Shown here: in pieces, positions 58,828 to 61,662 of the stretch
How positions within the stretch are numbered: position 1 is the first letter of the stretch
Layout of the letters: the number at the start of each line of letters is the position of its first letter
Origin: Candidatus Gastranaerophilales bacterium
GTDB lineage: Bacteria > Cyanobacteriota > Vampirovibrionia > Gastranaerophilales > Gastranaerophilaceae
Assembly: GCA_944327255.1 (NCBI GenBank)
Contig: CALVHA010000014.1
Location: 1-61,662 of the forward strand
Length of the DNA: 61,662 nt
Reading direction: 5' to 3'
The notes under the pieces: generated by a model
What the model was told of the DNA's origin: nothing
Databases searched by the model: none
Seen by the model: only the letters and a program-made list of their open reading frames with translations
Position numbers and translations under genes: made by a program

Positions 58828-60642
58828 CTATACTTTCTGTTTATATTTATTAATTAAAGATATGATGTAATCTTTATCAGGAGCATTCGGACTCATTGAC
58901 AGGTATTGTGTATAATACTTGATTGCACCCTGATAATTTAATTCCTTTTCATAAGATTGAGCTTTTAACTTGGTAATCGCAGGGCTGTTATGATAGAAAT
59001 CAATAGCTCTGTTGCAATATTCAATTGCAGAAGCATAATTACCTTCTTTAAACTGTCTCAAAGCAATATCAAAGAATTCATTAGACTTAGTTTCGCACAT
59101 ATCAATATATGCAACACCGTTTTTCGCAATGATATTATCAGGATCCTGCATCAAAGCTTTCTTCAAAGCTGTACGGGCAGTTCTGAATTGTTTATTATGA
59201 ACAAGAATTTCAGCAAGGTACAACTCATCCTGAACATTATCTGCAAAGTTTACTGCATTTTCAAATGTATAAACCGCATCGTTTTCTCTGCCTAAAGCAA
59301 GATAAGCTTCCCCTTTAATTACGTTATCCATAACGGAATTTCCTGCAGATTGAACAATATAGTTCAAACTGTCTTTTGTCATTGGAAGCTGGTGAGTTAA
59401 CTTTGCAAGTTTAATTTTTGCAAGGTGAAAATCCAATCTGTTCGGAACTCTTTCAATTGCTTCATTTATATAATCGTAAGCAAGATACAATTCCTTGTTA
59501 GTAGTCATATCGCCATTGTCGCCTCTATCCTTTGACATTTCATAATATGTATTTGCAAGACCGACAATTGCATCATTTCCGTAAACACTATCATCAACAA
59601 GTTTAGAATAATAATCCAGAGCCTGCTGATATTTTCTTGTTTCAAGAGACAAGTCAGCAACTCTCATAATCGCATCATTATATCTAGGGTTAATAGCAAG
59701 AACAGTTTTCAATTGTTCTATAGCAAATTCTGCATCCGAACGTTTTTCATAAACATTGGCCAAATTGATATAAGGACGTGAATTTTCAGGTTTAACAGCT
59801 ATAGCTTTCTTAAACGAATTAATAGCAGCAGCCTGATTGCCCTGAACCAAATAGCATTCACCCTGTAAAGTCAAAGCAGGGGATGAATTCGGATTGATAT
59901 GAATAGCATGGTTTAACCATGTTAAAGCTTTATTGTAATCCTTTTGACGAACTGCAACCTGCCCTAAATGGTACATAGCAGTCGGGTTATGAGAATTATA
60001 TTTTAATGACTGCATTAAATATTTTTCAGCTTCTGCAAGGTTACCGTTAATCAATTCAAGGTTACCCAAATTATCGTAAGCAGTTGCAAACTGCGGATTA
60101 ATCTTTAATGCTGTTTCAAATAAATCTTTAGCATCAGCCTTATTGCCTAATTGCAAGGTAGCAACACCCATTGCGTTATAAGCCTGATAGTAATTGCTGT
60201 CTAAATTAACAGCTTTAACAAATTCTTTAATAGCATCGCTTAACAGCTCTTTTGAATCACGGATATAAGTTACATCAGAAGAAGTTCTGCGCTGCATATA
60301 TACGATACCCTGAGCATAATGTAAAGGGGCATAATTAGGATTTTTTGCCAACAACTTGTCAAGTTCAGTCTGAGCAGGAGCAAGTTTATGCTGTCTTGCC
60401 ATCCAAACTATTCTCAAAGCTTGTGCTTCCAAATCATTTGGAGAAGCATTTAAAACCTCTCTTAAAGCTGCATCGGCTTCTTTATAATTATTATACTCAA
60501 TCATTTTATCAATAGACTGATATTTTTTATATACAGAAGAACCTTTAGCAACTTTTGCTTGCAATTCCTGAGAATATGCTGTTGAAACACTTAGGATACT
60601 TGTACAAATAAATGATGCTATGAGCAGTTTTTTGTAGTTCAT
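58828..60642 (-). CDS. Secreted or membrane-anchored protein with many TPR repeats
   Basis: A 604-residue protein with an N-terminal signal segment (KKLLIASFICTSILSVSTAYSQ) and roughly 14 TPR units filling the rest. Examples are YYQAYNAMGVATLQLGNKADAKDLFETALKINPQ, AYDNLGNLELINGNLAEAEKYLMQSLKYN and ALTLQGECYLVQGNQAAAINSFKKAIAVKPEN. The repeats are well kept, with one looser stretch at ~380-460. AAAGGG precedes the ATG. A periplasmic scaffold role is probable. It heads an operon with a small protein and engB, and diverges from the XerC/D gene. Confidence 0.85.
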   Translation of the reverse strand: MNYKKLLIASFICTSILSVSTAYSQELQAKVAKGSSVYKKYQSIDKMIEYNNYKEADAALREVLNASPNDLEAQALRIVWMARQHKLAPAQTELDKLLAKNPNYAPLHYAQGIVYMQRRTSSDVTYIRDSKELLSDAIKEFVKAVNLDSNYYQAYNAMGVATLQLGNKADAKDLFETALKINPQFATAYDNLGNLELINGNLAEAEKYLMQSLKYNSHNPTAMYHLGQVAVRQKDYNKALTWLNHAIHINPNSSPALTLQGECYLVQGNQAAAINSFKKAIAVKPENSRPYINLANVYEKRSDAEFAIEQLKTVLAINPRYNDAIMRVADLSLETRKYQQALDYYSKLVDDSVYGNDAIVGLANTYYEMSKDRGDNGDMTTNKELYLAYDYINEAIERVPNRLDFHLAKIKLAKLTHQLPMTKDSLNYIVQSAGNSVMDNVIKGEAYLALGRENDAVYTFENAVNFADNVQDELYLAEILVHNKQFRTARTALKKALMQDPDNIIAKNGVAYIDMCETKSNEFFDIALRQFKEGNYASAIEYCNRAIDFYHNSPAITKLKAQSYEKELNYQGAIKYYTQYLSMSPNAPDKDYIISLINKYKQKV

Positions 60643-60720
60643 ATTGTTTTTTCCCTTTACTATTTTAGTCCTTTTGAGTATATTGTATACTAGTTATAGT
60701 AAAAAAGCAATAAGGGTTAT

Positions 60721-61632
60721 ATGGGATTAAGCGAGAAATCAAAAAATAACTTAGAGGGGTTTAAATCATACATACTTATTGAGCGAAACTTCTCTCAACA
60801 TACTGCAAAGGCTTATAGTACCGATGTTTTAGATTTCCTGTTATGGCTGGGAGACACGTCCTGCGAAGAAGTTACGTTTTCAAAAGTTAGGGAATATTTG
60901 CATTTTATTCAAAAATTTCAGTACAAAAAAACAACGATTGCAAGAAAGATTGCATCCCTAAGAACCTTTTATAGATACCTTTTCAAGGAAAAAAGGGTTG
61001 ATGCAAATCCTGCCATGAACTTAAATTCCCCCAAACGACCTAGAACATTGCCAAAATTCCTCTCAACGTATGAGGTGGAACAAATTTTAAATAACACAAA
61101 GATAGATACTCCTGCAGGTTACCGGAATAAAACTATACTTGAACTTTTATGGGCTACCGGTATGAGAATATCAGAATTAAGCGGTTTAAATTTTGAGGAC
61201 CTAAACCTTGACGAAAACGAGATAAGGGTTTTCGGGAAAGGTGCAAAAGAAAGAATCGTACTTATTTCCGACAGAGCAAAATCATATTTGCAAAGATACA
61301 TTGAAACCGCAAGACCTCTTGTTGCTAAAGGTTATCAGGTAGATTGCAGAGAAGATTCCCCTGTTTTCATAAACAATACAGGTTACAGGCTACAACCAAA
61401 GACCGTAAGAAATGTTATTAATGATATTGTGGAAAAAATTGATCTGCCAAAACATGTAACCCCGCACGTTTTCAGGCACAGTTTTGCAACACACTTAATA
61501 GAAAATGGAGCAGATTTAAGGATTGTTCAAGAACTTCTGGGGCATGCAAGCATTTCAAATACTCAAATTTATACACACATTTCATCACAGCACTTAAAAG
61601 AAGTGTATAATGAAACACACCCGAGAGCTTAA
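60721..61632 (+). CDS. xerC: XerC/XerD tyrosine recombinase
   Basis: Site-specific recombinase resolving chromosome dimers, 303 residues. An N-terminal SAM-like core-binding domain (about 1-95) is followed by the catalytic domain with Arg in GMRISELSGL, Lys in GKGAKERIV, HVFRHSFATHL, LLGHAS and the nucleophile Tyr in QIYTHIS. All six tyrosine-recombinase residues are present, so it should be active. It has the housekeeping length and no phage-type extension. TAAGGG precedes the ATG. XerC and XerD cannot be told apart from sequence alone, and a dif site was not recognised in the window. Confidence 0.9.
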   Translation: MGLSEKSKNNLEGFKSYILIERNFSQHTAKAYSTDVLDFLLWLGDTSCEEVTFSKVREYLHFIQKFQYKKTTIARKIASLRTFYRYLFKEKRVDANPAMNLNSPKRPRTLPKFLSTYEVEQILNNTKIDTPAGYRNKTILELLWATGMRISELSGLNFEDLNLDENEIRVFGKGAKERIVLISDRAKSYLQRYIETARPLVAKGYQVDCREDSPVFINNTGYRLQPKTVRNVINDIVEKIDLPKHVTPHVFRHSFATHLIENGADLRIVQELLGHASISNTQIYTHISSQHLKEVYNETHPRA

Positions 61633-61662
61633 AAGCCTTCTCTGAATGCACTAAGCAGAATA

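Noticed and set aside
1..61662. tRNA genes, CRISPR arrays, insertion sequences
   Set aside because: No T-arm signature, no regularly spaced repeats and no transposase frame were seen. The XerC/D gene has the housekeeping form and is not evidence of a mobile element.

Overview
The window is about 61.7 kb of low-GC, densely packed bacterial chromosome carrying mostly housekeeping genes. Gram-negative envelope genes (TolC-type outer-membrane channel, heptosyltransferase-type GT9, an OmpA/MotB-like protein) sit beside genes usually met in Firmicutes and Cyanobacteria (Mini-RNase III, LipM-type octanoyltransferase, YkuE-like phosphoesterase, UPF0210). No photosynthesis or flagellar genes are visible. 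This mix fits best a non-photosynthetic, gut-type relative of Cyanobacteria (Gastranaerophilales / Vampirovibrionia, 'Melainabacteria'). That placement is inference, because no rRNA gene lies in the window.

Layout, left to right. 0.1-5 kb: a response regulator, histidine kinase and tadA operon, then a large six-hairpin-like protein. 5-9 kb: a low-complexity coiled-coil protein, lipM and two secreted tandem paralogues. 9-13.3 kb: a TPR protein, parvulin, rsmD, then fixC-fixX followed by two paralogous proteins built from a repeated RWYD module. 13.4-16.6 kb: a phosphoesterase diverging from aroK-aroB across a perfect 28-bp palindrome, then a TIGR02757-type protein. 16.6-20.7 kb: a structured leader before a small Cys-rich protein, hpf, a glycosyltransferase, a winged-helix protein and prs. 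20.7-25.8 kb: PPi-dependent phosphofructokinase, a dead XRE regulator next to an 18-bp inverted repeat, rpoD and dnaG. 26-30.6 kb: HxlR regulator, ferritin, membrane HExxH protein, carbonic anhydrase, HAD, Nudix and the RNase P RNA. 30.6-34.7 kb: a MotAB/ZorAB-like motor pair in an operon with UPF0210, and a Spy/CpxP-like protein. 34.7-39.8 kb: mrnC, lepA, ispF, CDF transporter, AlkD-like protein and an EF-hand-like protein. 39.8-46.1 kb: a MarR-controlled EmrAB-TolC efflux locus with two tandem EmrB genes. 46.3-52.9 kb: metG, HEAT-like protein, SLOG-fold protein, PcrA helicase and an NTF2-like secreted protein. 52.9-61.6 kb: a glycosyltransferase cluster (GT2, GT8, GT8-GT4 fusion, GT9), engB, a large TPR protein and a XerC/D recombinase.

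The most striking genome-scale signal is expression style. About a dozen genes lack a Shine-Dalgarno sequence and instead carry a -10-like hexamer 5-7 nt (usually exactly 6) before the ATG, which predicts leaderless mRNAs. The other genes have clear AGGAG-type sites. At 14.2 kb this takes an extreme form: two divergent genes share one perfect palindrome supplying mirror-image -10 boxes, each 6 nt from its ATG. Other points worth following are the fixCX-RWYD operon without fixAB, the short ZorAB-like pair without zorC/D/E, and the 5' leader with competing hairpins at 16.8 kb. No tRNA, rRNA, CRISPR array or intact mobile element was recognised.
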